A stretch of 64,000 nt of DNA from Oscillospiraceae bacterium. Lineage in GTDB: Bacteria > Bacillota > Clostridia > Oscillospirales > Ruminococcaceae. Location: the NCBI GenBank assembly GCA_015067315.1, contig SVMR01000007.1:1-64000 (forward strand), read 5' to 3'. Both the position numbers and the translations under genes were made by a program. Positions 57,738 through 64,000 of the stretch are shown here, piece after piece (the stretch's first letter is position 1; each line of letters opens with the position of its first letter). The notes under the pieces are model-generated. The model had not been told where the DNA came from and did no database searches. It worked only from the letters and a program-made list of their open reading frames with translations.

Positions 57738-57985
57738 AAGAAGGAATCCCTCCGTCATTGCTTACACGATGCCACCTCCTTTTGACAAGGGAGGCTGCCC
57801 TCCGGGTTCTTGGTAATCCCTCATCCGTCACGCTTTATTCTTGGGGCGTGCCACCTTCCCCTCTGGGAAGGCTAAAACCAGACCGGAATCCTTTTTGCGG
57901 AATGCCGGGGACGATGTTTCCTATGGTTTTACAAATCATTGTGCACTATGCACTATGCACTATGCATTATGCATTGATTATATCT
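57738..57985. repeat. Dispersed palindromic repeat block 20, overlapping the tcdA stop
   Basis: Contains AATCCCTCCGTCATTG, CTCCTTTTGACAAGGGAG, CCTTCCCCTCTGGGAAGG, and a run of four ATGCACT/ATGCATT units (57945-57975) that encodes the last residues and stop of tcdA on the minus strand. Confidence 0.85.
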
Positions 57986-58671
57986 CTTACGCATTTTCCC
58001 GCAAGGAGATATCCCGCAACAGGCGGGACAAAAGAGATGCTGCCCGGGGCGTGGCGTCCGTTTTCGGAATCGAGGGCGCATTTTTTGGCTTCCTCGGTGC
58101 TGAAAAGAACTTTTTGCTTTTCGATTCCGCGTTTTTTAAGTTCCTTTCGGATAACTTTTGCAAGACCGCAGCCGCAGCCGGCGGTTTCGGATATATCACC
58201 GATGCGGAGTTTTTCCGGATCGAGGCGGTTGCCCGTTCCAAGGCACATCAGAAGATTTATTCCGCGGTTTTTGCATTCCTCCGCGATATGGAGTTTTGCG
58301 GTTACGGTATCGATTGCGTCGATTATATAATCCGGGTTCCAGTCATAGAGAAAAGCGGAATTTTCCGGAAGATAGAATTCTTTTTTATAGGTTACGTCCG
58401 CATCCGGAGCGATTTTTTCAAAACGGATTTTTGCCGCTTCGATTTTATCCATTCCGACTGTTTCGTATGTTGCAAGAATCTGGCGGTTTATGTTGGTTTC
58501 ATCAACGGAATCGCCGTCGATGAAAAGGAGATGACCGATTCCCGCTCGCAAAAGCGCTTCGGCGGCAGCTCCGCCGACTCCGCCGAGACCCATTACGGCA
58601 ACCCTTGCGTTATTCAGTTTTTCAAGCGCTTCTTTTCCGAGGAAAAGTTCGGTTCTTTCAAGACGGGACAT
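57967..58671 (-). CDS. tcdA: tRNA threonylcarbamoyladenosine dehydratase (TcdA)
   Basis: A 234-aa E1/ThiF-type enzyme that forms the cyclic t6A ring on tRNA. The nucleotide loop is GLGGVGGAAAEALLRAG (about 27-43), the adenylation site DETNINRQ, and the zinc/cys region ETAGCGCGLAK. ATG 58671 has AAGGAG about 12 nt upstream; the longer frame begins in repeat sequence. The last codons lie in a repeat run. The 6S RNA gene is next to it, as I recall for yrvM and 6S-1 in Bacillus. Confidence 0.94.
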   Translation of the reverse strand: MSRLERTELFLGKEALEKLNNARVAVMGLGGVGGAAAEALLRAGIGHLLFIDGDSVDETNINRQILATYETVGMDKIEAAKIRFEKIAPDADVTYKKEFYLPENSAFLYDWNPDYIIDAIDTVTAKLHIAEECKNRGINLLMCLGTGNRLDPEKLRIGDISETAGCGCGLAKVIRKELKKRGIEKQKVLFSTEEAKKCALDSENGRHAPGSISFVPPVAGYLLAGKCVRDIINA

Positions 58672-58714
58672 TTTCTTTGGTTCTCCTTTTGTTTTTTGTT
58701 GAAAGGGATTTCCT

Positions 58715-59052
58715 CCGGGAATCATTTTTGCGGAACGGTCAAGACCGTTCCCTACAATAAAGCGGCGGGTTTATAATTCAAAACCGTAGGGGCAGATATT
58801 ATCCGCTGGTTTTAACTGGACAGAGTTACAATCCTTCACCCGACTTCGTCGGGAGCAAACTCTTGCGGTGACCAAAATATTCTGCGGCATTTGCCTTGAA
58901 TATTTTGACCGCGGCGCCAAACCTTGCTCGCTTCATCGTCCACAGGACGCGCTTCGCAAGCTTTGCTCTTTACACAAGGGAGCCTGCCCTCCGGGTTAAT
59001 TATAATCCCTCTTTCGTCACCTTCGGTGACACCTTCCCCTCTGGGAAGGCTT
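58715..59052. repeat. Dispersed palindromic repeat block 21
   Basis: Contains GGAACGGTCAAGACCGTTCC, GTAGGGGCAGATATTATCCGC, an unusual insert with AAAATATTC..GAATATTTT arms (58875-58916), GCGAAGCGCG-type bases and CCTTCCCCTCTGGGAAGG. It separates tcdA and the 6S RNA gene. Confidence 0.8.
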
Positions 59053-59244
59053 ACAAAAATACCCCGCTTTGCCGAACAGTCCATCGTTGAAACCCGGTCA
59101 TATGACAAGGGTGGGTAAAGTTCTCCCGGCAAATTCACGTTCCCCTGATCCAAAAGGCAGGGCCTACATTACAGTGCCGGAGCGGAACTCCCGTTTAACG
59201 ATTGTTGGATTAAAAAAACGGACGATTCTCGCACAAAGCAGGGT
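59053..59244 (-). ncRNA. ssrS: 6S RNA
   Basis: On the minus strand the sequence folds into one long rod. An 11-bp closing stem ACCCTGCTTTG/CAAAGCGGGGT is followed by a second stem (GTCC/GGAC), a large central bubble, a distal stem (GGGAGTTC/GAAC.., CTCCGGC/GCCGG) and an apical hairpin CCCTG/CAGGG. This is the 6S architecture, which mimics an open promoter and binds the main RNA polymerase. A -10 (TATAGT, 59255-59250) stands 6 nt before the first paired base. TTTTTGT follows the closing stem. Neighbour tcdA supports the call. Confidence 0.8.
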
Positions 59245-59274
59245 GTTTTACTATATTATGTTTTTCGGCGGAAA

Positions 59275-59553
59275 TTATGCTTCGTAATCTTCCTCGCCGA
59301 AATAAAGACCGTAAATTTCGTCATATTCATCTTCATCGACGATTTCTTCAAGATAATCGCAATCGCCGTCGATTACATATTCGAGAATTACCGGTTCTTC
59401 AAGTTCCCGTTCCTCTTCGGAAAGACCTTCGGGATAGAGCACGCAATATTTTTTTCCGTTGTGTTCAATTGCATCAACGAGTTCGAATTCAATATCCCTT
59501 CCGTTTTCGTCGGTCAGGGTAACGGTGTTGTATTCTTCAAAATCCTGCGGCAT
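59275..59553 (-). CDS. DUF1292 (YrzB-like) protein 1 (92 aa)
   Basis: A 92-aa, very acidic protein of the DUF1292 family: VTLTDENGRDIEFELVDAIEHNGKKYCVLYP in blocks, then a Glu/Asp-rich end (VDEDEYDEIYGLYF). Members are common small proteins of Firmicutes, often near ruvX and mafB-type genes; function unknown. It lies 5 bp after a second DUF1292 gene, so both are in one transcript. The downstream side is the 6S RNA gene. Confidence 0.9.
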   Translation of the reverse strand: MPQDFEEYNTVTLTDENGRDIEFELVDAIEHNGKKYCVLYPEGLSEEERELEEPVILEYVIDGDCDYLEEIVDEDEYDEIYGLYFGEEDYEA

Positions 59554-59558
59554 AAAAA

Positions 59559-59888
59559 TCAGCTTTCCTGTTCGTTTTCGAACTCATAGAGTTCTTCGAG
59601 GCGGTCGATGAAAATTTCGGAAATTTCGTTGTATTCGTCGTCATCTTCGATGGGTTCGAGGAATTCTTCGCCGTCTTCTTCAACAACTTTGAGAATTACG
59701 AGTTCGCCGTCGTCGGAATCGACGTTTTCAGCGGTTTCGGTGGGGATAAGCGCAAAATATTCGTTGTTTTCGGTTACGAGGGAATCAACAATTTCGAATT
59801 CGGTTTCTTTTCCGTTTTCGTCAACAAGGGTTACAAAATCGTTGCCGTAATCTTCGTTTTCAGCGGGGTTGTTGTTCTGTTTGCTCAT
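59559..59888 (-). CDS. DUF1292 (YrzB-like) protein 2 (109 aa)
   Basis: A 109-aa acidic paralogue of the next gene, with the same core (VTLVDENGKETEFEIVDSLVTENNEYFALIP) in blocks and an acidic tail (DDDEYNEISEIF). It has a longer polar N-terminus (MSKQNNNPAENEDYG). The two genes look like a local duplication. GGAGAAATT precedes the ATG. Function unknown. Confidence 0.9.
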   Translation of the reverse strand: MSKQNNNPAENEDYGNDFVTLVDENGKETEFEIVDSLVTENNEYFALIPTETAENVDSDDGELVILKVVEEDGEEFLEPIEDDDEYNEISEIFIDRLEELYEFENEQES

Positions 59889-59926
59889 TTTAATTTCTCC
59901 GTTTCATGGGTGATTTTTACATTAAT

Positions 59927-59955
59927 ATATTATAATAATCCGGCGATAAAGTCAA
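59927..59955 (-). promoter_or_regulatory. Promoter of the DUF1292 pair
   Basis: On the minus strand TTGACT is followed at 17 bp by TAATAT (or at 15 bp by TATAAT), about 40 bp before the start codon. Confidence 0.6.
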
Positions 59956-59979
59956 CGAGATTTTTGAGTTTATTTTTTG

Positions 59980-60669
59980 TTAATCCGAAATTTCAACGGA
60001 AATTATTTTTACCGGGGAAAGGGCGGAATATCCGCCGGTATAGCCGGATTTTTTGGCGGAAGCGATTTTTTCCGCAGTATCAAAACCGGAAATGATTTTT
60101 CCGAAAACGATTGTTTTTTCTTCATATTCCGGAATTCCGCCGAATTCTTCATAGAGGGCGGATTTTTCTTCCGGGAAGGTTTTTTCGGATATATAAGCTT
60201 TTGAAAAACCGGAAAGGGATTTGTTCATAACAATAAAAAAGCTTGGGGAAACGAAATCTTCTTCGAGGACGAAGGCAAGGGTTCCGTAAAGGCAGGCAAA
60301 TTCCGTTTTTTCCGCGGAAAAATTTTCGGCAGGAACAGAAACCTGGATAAACATATTTTCCGCAAGGGTTTTGAATTCCGTTCCGTCAAAGGCGCCGCTT
60401 TTTGCAAGTTCAAGGAATTTTTTCCCGGCGGAGGATTCGGGAACGGAAATTTCCATTTCGCCCAGATCGGTTTTTATCACCGCTTTTGTTCCGTTTTCGG
60501 AAATCAGATATTCGCTTTTTTTCGTTTCAAAATCTTTTTCAATCGCCGGTTTTTCGGATTCCGGTCTTTTGGAACCGAAGAATCCGAAAGCCGCAAGAAT
60601 TCCGAAAAGGGATATCAGCAGAACAAGGAATATTGTTGTTACGATTCCGAGGATTTTAATGTTTTTCAA
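59980..60669 (-). CDS. Membrane-anchored, diverged cyclophilin-type peptidyl-prolyl isomerase
   Basis: A 229-aa protein: one N-terminal span (about 7-30), a charged linker, then a cyclophilin-like domain from about residue 62 (KTDLGEMEISVPE, GAFDGTEFKTLAENMFIQ, FFIVMNKS, IVFGKIISGFDTAEKIA, PVKIISVEI). The strand order matches cyclophilins, but several active-site residues (the FxxxFHR motif and GTGG loop) are not preserved. Activity is therefore doubtful, and it may act as a folding or binding module outside the membrane. Confidence 0.8.
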   Translation of the reverse strand: MKNIKILGIVTTIFLVLLISLFGILAAFGFFGSKRPESEKPAIEKDFETKKSEYLISENGTKAVIKTDLGEMEISVPESSAGKKFLELAKSGAFDGTEFKTLAENMFIQVSVPAENFSAEKTEFACLYGTLAFVLEEDFVSPSFFIVMNKSLSGFSKAYISEKTFPEEKSALYEEFGGIPEYEEKTIVFGKIISGFDTAEKIASAKKSGYTGGYSALSPVKIISVEISD

Positions 60670-60715
60670 AATTTTCGGTCTCCTTTCCGGTGAATTATAT
60701 GGGTGAAAATTTAAT

Positions 60716-60795
60716 CGGGCGGGGGCTGACCCTCCGGGTTCTTGGTAATCCCTCTTTCGTCTGCTTCGCAGACACCTTCCCCCAGGGGAAGGCTA
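60716..60795. repeat. Dispersed repeat block 22, supplying the hemW stop codon
   Basis: GGGCGGGGGCTG, GTCTGCTTCGCAGAC, and CCTTCCCCCAGGGGAAGG followed by CTA, which is the hemW stop (TAG on the minus strand). Confidence 0.85.
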
Positions 60796-61908
60796 ATATA
60801 AAATTTCCGCGGTAAGGGCGTTTGAAAGAAGAAAACCTTTCGGGGTGAAGGAAATCCGGGTTCCGTTTATCCGGAGAAGACCGGAAGCTTCGAAAGGCTT
60901 TGCGTTTTCAAGAATTTCCCCGGCGGAAACTTCCGGGAATTTTTCCGCAAGTTCCGAAATATCGAGCCCTTCGGCAAGTCGAAGACGGAGCATTGCATAT
61001 TCTTCCCAGCCGCCGCCGGAAGATTCCTCTTTTTCGTTTTCGTCAAAAGGTTTTTCGAGGAAATCCGCTATGCTCCGGTCAAAATAAAAACGGCGTCCTT
61101 CCATGAAAGAATGGGCGGAAGGTCCGATTCCGATATATTCGTCGTCCAGCCAATAGCGCAGGTTATGGAAGGAGCGTTTTCCGTCCTTCGCGAAATTTGA
61201 AATTTCGTACTGCTCAAAACCGCGCTTTTCAAGTTCCTCGCAGGCAAGGAGATAAAAATCCGCCGCTTTTTCCTCATCGGCGCAGAGAAAACGCAGTTCG
61301 CTTTTTGAAAGGGGAGTTCCTTCCTCGATTTTAAGCATATAGGATGATATGTGGGAAACGCCGAGGGAAGAACAGAATTCAATGCTTTCTTTAAGGGAAT
61401 CCTCCGTCTGGTAGGGGATTCCGAGCATCAAATCGAGGGATATATTGTCAAAACCGGCTTTTTGGGCGGTTTTTACCGTTTCTTCCGCTTCCTTCGGGGA
61501 ATGGATTCTTCCGAGGGTGGAAAGTTCCTTTTCGTTTGCGCTTTGAAGACCGAAGGAAAGGCGGTTTATTCCGGCGGATTTAAGAACGGAAAAATCGACC
61601 CGCTCCGAAACGCCCGGATTTCCCTCCGCGGTAACTTCCGCATCGGAAGTCAGATAGGGTTTTGCCGCTTCCATTATTTCGCAAAGGTGTTTTTCTCCCA
61701 GAAGCAGGGGAGTTCCGCCGCCGAAATACAAAGAGTTATAAGACCTTGCATACCTTTTTCCGTAAAATTCAATCGCTTCGATTACGCGGTTTTTATAAAT
61801 TCCGAAATATTCCTCGCCCTTCGGAAATGAATAAAAATCGCAGTATCTGCATTTTTGCATGCAGAAGGGGATATGAATATACAGCCCCGCGGGGTTCTTT
61901 TTATTCAA
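60793..61908 (-). CDS. hemW: Radical SAM protein HemW-type (oxygen-independent coproporphyrinogen oxidase family)
   Basis: A 371-aa radical SAM protein. The cluster motif CMQKCRYCDF (CxxxCxxC, about 16-25) follows GLYIHIPFC. GGGTPLLL, GLQSANEKEL and the HNLRYW motif (about 248-253) are HemW signatures, and the extra cysteine typical of HemN is missing. HemW proteins act as haem chaperones rather than as porphyrin oxidases. TAG in the flanking repeat ends the frame. It stands upstream of a DnaA-box-like cluster. Confidence 0.92.
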   Translation of the reverse strand: MNKKNPAGLYIHIPFCMQKCRYCDFYSFPKGEEYFGIYKNRVIEAIEFYGKRYARSYNSLYFGGGTPLLLGEKHLCEIMEAAKPYLTSDAEVTAEGNPGVSERVDFSVLKSAGINRLSFGLQSANEKELSTLGRIHSPKEAEETVKTAQKAGFDNISLDLMLGIPYQTEDSLKESIEFCSSLGVSHISSYMLKIEEGTPLSKSELRFLCADEEKAADFYLLACEELEKRGFEQYEISNFAKDGKRSFHNLRYWLDDEYIGIGPSAHSFMEGRRFYFDRSIADFLEKPFDENEKEESSGGGWEEYAMLRLRLAEGLDISELAEKFPEVSAGEILENAKPFEASGLLRINGTRISFTPKGFLLSNALTAEILY

Positions 61909-62041
61909 TATGCTCCCTCCTTCATTTTTTCCGCTTTTTCGGCAAAAACGGTGCTCATTTTACATTTTTTCGTGGAAAAATTTTATTAACATGGAAAACT
62001 TTTTGCTTTAAACGGCTTTAAAAAGCGGTTTTTTTGAGCAC

Positions 62042-62132
62042 TTTTCAACCTTTTCAACATTGGCGTTGTTGAAAACTCATGTTTTTGTTGAGAAAAACCA
62101 TTGAAAACCCATAGTTTTCAACATTTTCCACA
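62042..62132. promoter_or_regulatory. Cluster of DnaA-box-like sequences
   Basis: Within 91 bp lie TTTTCAACC, TTTTCAACA, TGTTGAAAA, TGTTGAGAA, a second TTTTCAACA and a consensus-fitting TTTTCCACA (62124-62132), in both orientations in an AT-rich gap. Similar clusters occur in Firmicute origins, but dnaA is not in this window. Confidence 0.45.
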
Positions 62133-62298
62133 GAGTACTCCACCAAATGGCTTAAATATGCCGTTTATGAATAATTTTTTTGTTGAAATCCGTTTTTTGA
62201 TACTTTCGGGTATATTTTTCCGGTTAATTGGAATTAATTGGAAATCCTGTATAACTGATTTTCTTTATTCACCGGATGCTGAAAGATGCTCGGAATTT

Positions 62299-63270
62299 TC
62301 ATTCATTTTCGGAGGCGAGCAGGACCCGGTCGATCAGATTTTCGAGATCTTCCGGAGTTTCGAGAGCGCCGCATTCTCTTCGGAATTCGGCGGCGCCGCG
62401 CATTCCCTTAATATACCAGGAGGAATGTTTTCTTGCCTCGCGCATGCCGGTATATTCCCCTTTGTATTTGCAGAGGAGTTCGATATGTTTTTTTAGGACG
62501 GCCATTCTTTCTTCCGGGGTCGGTTCCGGAAGAAGTTCGCCGGTTTCCATATAATGCGCGATCTGTCTGAAAATCCAGGGGTTTCCCATTGCGCCACGGC
62601 CGACCATTACAAGATCACAGCCGGTCTGGTCATAAAGAGCCTTTGCGCTTTCCGGCGAAACAACGTCGCCGTTTCCGATTACGGGAACGGAAACCGCCTC
62701 TTTAACCCGGCGGATAATATCCCAGTTTACCGGCGGAGCATACATCTGGGTGCGGGTTCTTCCGTGAACGGTAAGGGCGGAAGCTCCGTTTGCTTCGCAG
62801 ATGCAGGCAAATTCCACGGCGTTGAGGTGTTCGTTATCCCAACCGGCGCGGAATTTTACCGTTACGGGGATATCCACCGCGTCAACGACCGCCCGGACGA
62901 TTCTTCCCGCAAGTTCCGGATCTTTCATAAGTGCGGAACCGCCGCCGTTTCCGGCGACCTTCGGAACAGGGCAGCCGAAATTTATATCTATTGCGTCCGG
63001 TTTATATTCAAGGGCAAGTTTTGCGGCTTCCGCCATAACTTCCGGTTCGGAACCGAAAAGCTGGACGGCGCAGGGTCTTTCCGCTTCGTTTATTTCAAGA
63101 AGTTCGGCGGATTTTTTGCTTCCGTAGGAAAGACCTTTTGAACTTGTCATTTCTCCCACGGTCCATACCGCGCCGAATTCACGGCTTATTTCTCTCATCG
63201 CTCTGTCGCCGACACCCGCAAGGGGAGCAAGGGCGGCATATTTCGGAAGTTCTATGTTTCCTATTTTCAT
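62299..63270 (-). CDS. dus: tRNA-dihydrouridine synthase (DusB type)
   Basis: A 323-aa FMN enzyme reducing uridine in tRNA. Opening YAALAPLAGVGDRAMREI, GEMTSSKGL and the catalytic cysteine in NFGCPVPKVAGNGGG (about 96-110) are present, with HGRTRTQMY and GNGDV further on and a helical C-terminal domain. Its start overlaps the stop of the upstream M23 peptidase gene (ATGA). The end is followed by an AT-rich gap with DnaA-box-like sites. Confidence 0.95.
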   Translation of the reverse strand: MKIGNIELPKYAALAPLAGVGDRAMREISREFGAVWTVGEMTSSKGLSYGSKKSAELLEINEAERPCAVQLFGSEPEVMAEAAKLALEYKPDAIDINFGCPVPKVAGNGGGSALMKDPELAGRIVRAVVDAVDIPVTVKFRAGWDNEHLNAVEFACICEANGASALTVHGRTRTQMYAPPVNWDIIRRVKEAVSVPVIGNGDVVSPESAKALYDQTGCDLVMVGRGAMGNPWIFRQIAHYMETGELLPEPTPEERMAVLKKHIELLCKYKGEYTGMREARKHSSWYIKGMRGAAEFRRECGALETPEDLENLIDRVLLASENE

Positions 63271-64000
63271 TCTGCTGCCTCCCCAAAATCAAGATCCGGT
63301 TCCGTCCCGAGGAAAAGGTTCGGATCCACAAAAACACCGCCCACGGAAATTCCGAAATGGAGGTGGTTTCCGGTTGAAAGTCCCGTTGTTCCGACTGTTC
63401 CGATAACCGTGTTTTTATCGACGAAATCCCCTTCGGAAACTTTTATTTCGTTCATATGGTAATGCCAGCTCATAATTCCGCAGCCATGGTCAATTATAAC
63501 TGTGTTTCCCGTAAGTCCGAGTATTCCGGCAAAATAGATTTTTCCGCTGTTCGTTGCAAAAACGGGAGTTCCGCCGCCGGCAGCCATATCGATTGCGTCA
63601 TGCCATTCGGTTCTTCCGCTTGAAAAAGTTCGGAAAGTTCCGAAGGAAGTTGTTTCCTTATACCAGGAATTTCCGAGAGGCATTGCAAATTCCCCTTCCC
63701 AAAGGGGTTCTTCGGAAAAATAAAATCTTTTTTCTTCGAAGAATTCCGCAAAGGCTTCCCGGACTGCGGTATCCTCGATTGTTGCTTCGAGGGTTGCCTG
63801 TTCGACAACAAGATACTGCTTTTTGAAATTTTTATCGAGAACAATAACTCCGCCGACATAATTATAATCTTCGGAGGAAATTTCGATCGGATAATATCCC
63901 GCTTCTGTATCCGGTTTTACGGGGATGAAGCAATACCATTTTCCGTTTTTTTCAAAAAAACGACGGGAATTTCCCATGATATCGGTGAAAACCGCTTCGG
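63267..64000 (-). CDS. M23 metallopeptidase, N-terminal part outside the window
   Basis: The frame remains open to the right edge (codons reading EAVFTDI before the first ATG at 63977), so the gene is cut by the window. The visible about 244 residues contain a beta-rich region (KWYCFIPVKPDTEAGYYPIEI) and an M23/LytM domain with WHDAIDMAAGGGT (HxxxD), the HYHM strand and NHLHF (HxH). All zinc and catalytic positions are intact. It probably acts on the cell wall. The stop overlaps dus (ATGA). Confidence 0.9.
   Translation of the reverse strand, partial: EAVFTDIMGNSRRFFEKNGKWYCFIPVKPDTEAGYYPIEISSEDYNYVGGVIVLDKNFKKQYLVVEQATLEATIEDTAVREAFAEFFEEKRFYFSEEPLWEGEFAMPLGNSWYKETTSFGTFRTFSSGRTEWHDAIDMAAGGGTPVFATNSGKIYFAGILGLTGNTVIIDHGCGIMSWHYHMNEIKVSEGDFVDKNTVIGTVGTTGLSTGNHLHFGISVGGVFVDPNLFLGTEPDLDFGEAAE

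Noticed and set aside
59069..59287. 72-codon frame on the plus strand
   Set aside because: It overlaps the 6S RNA on the other strand and lacks a ribosome binding site.
2419..60795. CRISPR array
   Set aside because: The repeats are palindromic, dispersed and of mixed modules; there is no regular repeat-spacer series and no cas gene.
62042..62132. Chromosomal replication origin
   Set aside because: The DnaA-box-like cluster is suggestive, but dnaA, dnaN and other origin genes are absent, so an origin call is not supported.

Overview
The window reads as a chromosome segment of a Gram-positive Clostridia bacterium, probably an uncultured gut Oscillospirales-type lineage. The evidence is a LexA gene with Bacillus/Clostridium-type operators (CATATGTTCG), strong AAGGAGG ribosome binding sites with frequent TTG and GTG starts, lipoproteins with Firmicute lipoboxes, Firmicute family proteins (DUF4364, DUF1934 next to argS, two DUF1292 proteins, TIGR04076, DUF1653) and a 6S RNA next to tcdA, which I recall as also the Bacillus arrangement. 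No plasmid, phage or IS genes are visible. Coding is dense on both strands, with CTT, GTT and TCC-GGA preferred in most genes.

Region 1-9.4 kb: end of a TetR-like regulator, tRNA-Leu(CAA), ytqA-like radical SAM gene plus sfsA, then an unusual operon at 2.8-5.6 kb. It holds an MFS-like protein, seven consecutive related single-span micro-proteins of 46-51 aa, and two further small membrane proteins. Next are a membrane protein, an RluA-type pseudouridine synthase, an orphan EutP-like GTPase, an XRE regulator pair and RNase H. Region 9.4-22 kb: RNase J, an M23 peptidase, lipoproteins, two Nudix hydrolases, a duplicated tRNA-Leu(CAG) 3' end, lexA with a divergent candidate sRNA, a MATE pump, and DUF1934-argS.

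Region 22-37 kb: murI and ddl (cell wall), DUF4364 and thpR, a PsuG enzyme fused to a long low-complexity tail and a zinc finger, cysK, a processive glycosyltransferase, proC, adenosine deaminase, a transferred-looking DUF4268 gene, a phosphatase, and an ABC-F ATPase behind a uORF/attenuator leader. Region 37-50 kb: small stress-type genes, an ECF sigma factor with its membrane partner, and a maltodextrin locus (malQ, LacI regulator, two permeases, binding protein, divergent MsmX-type ATPase). Region 51-64 kb: peptidases, a YbaK-like deacylase, tcdA, 6S RNA, DUF1292 pair, cyclophilin-like protein, hemW, a cluster of DnaA-box-like sequences, dus, and the start of an M23 peptidase running off the right edge.

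A modular family of dispersed palindromic repeats fills most long intergenic spaces (about 20 blocks). It is often placed exactly at gene ends, where it supplies the stop codon and a terminator-like hairpin. A short word, TGAGCAC, recurs about 30 times, including as the arms of several terminators. The points most worth following are the micro-protein array, the PsuG fusion, the ABC-F leader, the TGAGCAC word and the repeat/stop-codon relation.
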